7,512 bases of DNA from DATCSE01 sp036568605 (GTDB lineage Bacteria; Pseudomonadota; Gammaproteobacteria; Burkholderiales; Burkholderiaceae_C). Shown in pieces: positions 6,358 to 7,512 of the stretch. The number at the start of each line of letters is the position of its first letter. Position 1 is the stretch's first letter. The stretch covers positions 1-7,512 of the forward strand of contig DATCSE010000370.1 in the NCBI GenBank assembly GCA_036568605.1. Direction: 5' to 3'. Below the pieces are notes generated by a model that saw only the letters and a list, made by a program, of their open reading frames with translations, made no database searches and was not told the DNA's origin. A program made the translations under genes and the position numbers.

Positions 6358-6614
6358 TCCGACCTCGATGCCGAGCCGGCGCGAGATGACCTTGTTGGAT
6401 TCGCCGCTGGCCACCAGCTATTCGCCCGGGCTGCCTCGGCCATGCGCATCGCGTCGGCGTACTCGACGACGACGATGGGCGTCGATTCGCTCGGAGCCTC
6501 GTCAAGAATCTGGAAGGCGCTGCGGCCTCGCAGCGAAGCCTCGACGCCGGCGCGAACGATGAGGTCGAGATGTCGCGTGACGACATGGATGCCGGATGGC
6601 AGGGTGGGGTTCAT
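6352..6614 (-). pseudogene. Relic of a LuxR-type response regulator (internal deletion and frame change)
   Basis: On the minus strand an ATG at 6614, with GAGG six bases upstream, starts a receiver-like N-terminus: GIHVVTRHLDLIVRAGVEAS, then a PIVVVEYADAMRMAEAARA segment that corresponds to the strand carrying the phospho-acceptor region in this family. At about 6420 the similarity stops. From 6417, in another frame and just after an in-frame TAG, comes LVASGESNKVISRRLGIEVG, which is the LuxR helix-turn-helix (scaffold plus recognition helix start). The expected rest of the receiver, the linker and the LTxRE start of the HTH domain, roughly 90 codons, is missing, and the sequence after GIEVG no longer fits (LVAQQLS instead of TVKxH). 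So a DNA-binding regulator was broken by an internal deletion and its 3' end lost. It lies beside the pqq genes; whether it once regulated them is unknown. Confidence 0.72.
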
Positions 6615-6685
6615 CGGTACCTCAACTCGTCGGCCGCGTCGGCCACGGTCTCGACGGACGTCGTGCTCAGCGTGGACAGCCTGCA

Positions 6686-6859
6686 TCAGTGCAGGTCGCG
6701 CGCCGACTTCCATTGGTCCCAGGGGTCGGCGCGACGCTCATCGCTTTGCGATGACCCCGTGGTGGTCTTGCCGGCTTCTGCATGGCGTTCCAGCATGTGC
6801 GCCTTGCAAGCGGGTTGCTGAATGTCTGCGTTCGCCGCTGGATCGTGTTTGCTCTTCAT
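6686..6859 (-). CDS. Possible small hydrophilic protein (57 aa)
   Basis: An ATG at 6859 with GGAG three to four bases upstream opens 57 codons ending in TGA. The product is hydrophilic, with a polar low-complexity middle (GKTTTGSSQSDERR) and a C-terminal DPWDQWKSARDLH block with two tryptophans. Codon choice is compatible with coding. It lies 71 bp before the start of the decayed regulator and divergently from pqqA, so it may have been the first gene of the regulator's transcript. No family recognised. It could be a chance reading frame, or itself a remnant. Confidence 0.35.
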   Translation of the reverse strand: MKSKHDPAANADIQQPACKAHMLERHAEAGKTTTGSSQSDERRADPWDQWKSARDLH

Positions 6860-6902
6860 GGTCTCCAATCTAGGAGGTGCACGGCGCCAAACAAGAGCCT
6901 GC

Positions 6903-6926
6903 GCTGCGATAACGCGTTGCTGTAGC
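6903..6926. promoter_or_regulatory. Imperfect dyad upstream of pqqA, possible operator
   Basis: Centred on the perfect palindrome AACGCGTT (6911-6918), with matching GCT/AGC arms at 6903-6905 and 6924-6926; 8 of 12 pairs match. It lies 68 bases before the pqqA ATG, a position suited to regulator binding. A dyad this short can occur by chance in GC-rich DNA. Confidence 0.2.
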
Positions 6927-6993
6927 GAGCGCCGAAGTTCCCCCTCCCGCCCGAATCATCGGGCTTCATCCACCCTCCCAAGGAGTCATCGCC

Positions 6994-7080
6994 ATGATCA
7001 TCACCATGAAATGGACCCAACCTCGCTACGAAGACCTGCGCTACGGCTTCGAGCTCTCCATGTACATCGCGAGCCGCTGA
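6994..7080 (+). CDS. pqqA: PqqA, precursor peptide of pyrroloquinoline quinone
   Basis: A 28-residue peptide, MIITMKWTQPRYEDLRYGFE followed by LSMYIASR. The core fits PqqA: the MKWTxPxxEDLRxGFE block and the E-x3-Y motif, here Glu20 and Tyr24. In known PqqA the side chains of these two residues are cross-linked by the radical SAM enzyme PqqE with its chaperone PqqD, then cut out and matured by further enzymes to the redox cofactor PQQ used by periplasmic quinoprotein dehydrogenases. AAGGAG at 6980-6985 lies eight bases before the first ATG; a second in-frame ATG at 7006 would give the shorter classical peptide (Glu16/Tyr20 numbering) but is 20 bases from the ribosome site. The stop TGA overlaps the ATG of pqqC. 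The gene is too short for usual length cut-offs, but the sequence match is clear. Confidence 0.95.
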   Translation: MIITMKWTQPRYEDLRYGFELSMYIASR

Positions 7081-7512
7081 TGGAGACGCAGGCGCCCTGG
7101 ACCGCTCTCGAGTTCGAGGCGCGCCTGCGCCGGCTCGAGACCGGCTATCACATCCACCACGCGTTCAACCGGCGGCTGAATGGCGGCGAGCTGCAACCGT
7201 TCCAGGTGCGCGGCTGGGTCGCCAACCGCTACTACTACCAGCTGTGCCTCCCGCTGAAGGACGCGGCCATCCTCTCGAACTGCGAGGACCGCGCCGCACG
7301 CCGTCGATGGGCCCAGCGCATCATGGACCACGATGGACGGGGCGACGAGCCCGGCGGCCTCGAGGCCTGGGCTGCGCTCGGCGCGGCGGTCGGTCTCTCG
7401 CGCGCCGACCTCGAATCGCAACGTCACGTCCAGCCAGGCGTGCGCTTCGCCGTCGATGCCTACGTGAGCTTCGCGCGACGCGCGCCGTGGCAGGAAGCGG
7501 CCATCTCATCGC
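7080..7512 (+). CDS. pqqC: PqqC, pyrroloquinoline-quinone synthase, partial (runs off right edge)
   Basis: 144 codons are visible of a protein usually near 250 residues. PqqC is the cofactorless oxidase that catalyses the last step, ring closure and multi-electron oxidation of the PQQ intermediate by O2, in the cytoplasm. Residues line up with the Klebsiella enzyme without a gap: YHIHH with His24, GWVANRYYYQ with Arg50 and Tyr53, PLKDAAI with Lys60, Arg80, DHDG with His84, and Tyr128 in RFAVDAY. The ATG at 7080 shares bases with the pqqA stop (TGATG), and no clear ribosome site precedes it, so translation is probably coupled to pqqA. pqqB, which lies between pqqA and pqqC in many genomes, is not present here; pqqB, pqqD and pqqE may follow beyond the edge or lie elsewhere. 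Confidence 0.96.
   Translation, partial: METQAPWTALEFEARLRRLETGYHIHHAFNRRLNGGELQPFQVRGWVANRYYYQLCLPLKDAAILSNCEDRAARRRWAQRIMDHDGRGDEPGGLEAWAALGAAVGLSRADLESQRHVQPGVRFAVDAYVSFARRAPWQEAAISS

Larger units (their letters stand above)
6340..6993. other. Gene-poor stretch between the small membrane protein gene and pqqA
   Basis: Apart from the regulator relic and the possible 57-codon gene, both on the minus strand, no plus-strand gene is supported here. Plus-strand open frames (for example 6442-6873 and 6570-6821) have arginine/serine-rich translations typical of shadow frames in GC-rich DNA. The last 110 bases (6884-6993) must hold the pqqA leader and probably its promoter. Confidence 0.55.

Noticed and set aside
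6442..6873. Plus-strand frame opposite the regulator relic
   Set aside because: Ser/Arg-rich shadow translation without motifs; the minus strand carries the recognisable receiver and HTH pieces.
6871..6880. Strong AGGAGGTG ribosome-site match on the plus strand
   Set aside because: No start codon at usable distance opens more than a few codons, so it is probably chance.
7041..7427. Minus-strand 128-codon frame
   Set aside because: Antisense to pqqC, which matches its family residue by residue.
1..7512. Mobile element, CRISPR, toxin-antitoxin or biosynthetic gene cluster beyond pqq
   Set aside because: No transposase, integrase, inverted terminal repeats, spaced direct repeats or toxin-antitoxin motifs were found; the small gene pairs lack such signatures.

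Overview
The window is GC-rich, with strong third-position G/C bias. It carries a DUF4148 protein and a secreted PRC-barrel protein of a type I associate with Burkholderiales, and an acetoacetate decarboxylase / 3-hydroxybutyrate dehydrogenase / patatin block. Together these suggest a betaproteobacterium of the order Burkholderiales; I cannot name genus or species. No rRNA, tRNA, CRISPR array, insertion sequence or phage gene was found, so this looks like ordinary chromosome with one decayed locus.

Left part: a minus-strand sensor gene runs off the left edge. It has one N-terminal membrane anchor and two tandem PAS domains; its output domain lies outside the window. A divergent, gene-free region (905-1213) separates it from a plus-strand series: a MaoC-like hot-dog hydratase, a small secreted protein of unknown function, and an exported PRC-barrel protein.

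Middle: acetoacetate decarboxylase, NAD-dependent (R)-3-hydroxybutyrate dehydrogenase and a patatin/DUF3734 serine hydrolase are packed with 5 and 11 bp gaps and look like one operon. The first two enzymes link 3-hydroxybutyrate, acetoacetate and acetone, that is, the breakdown side of polyhydroxybutyrate or ketone-body metabolism. The patatin protein may release an acyl or hydroxyacyl substrate, but this is inference from position. A second tight group follows: an exported protein with three DUF4148-like repeats, a 69-residue soluble protein and a 48-residue single-span membrane protein.

Right part: a gene-poor stretch (6340-6993) holds, on the minus strand, the remains of a LuxR-type response regulator (receiver start and HTH piece in different frames, middle missing) and a possible 57-codon gene. 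It is followed by the start of a pyrroloquinoline quinone (PQQ) locus: pqqA, the 28-codon precursor peptide, which ordinary ORF length cut-offs miss, overlapping directly with pqqC, which runs off the right edge. pqqB does not lie between them, as it does in the classical pqqABCDE order.

The best observations are the overlapping pqqA-pqqC start, the regulator relic next to it, and the compact ketone/PHB operon with its linked hydrolase. I found no clearly undescribed system.
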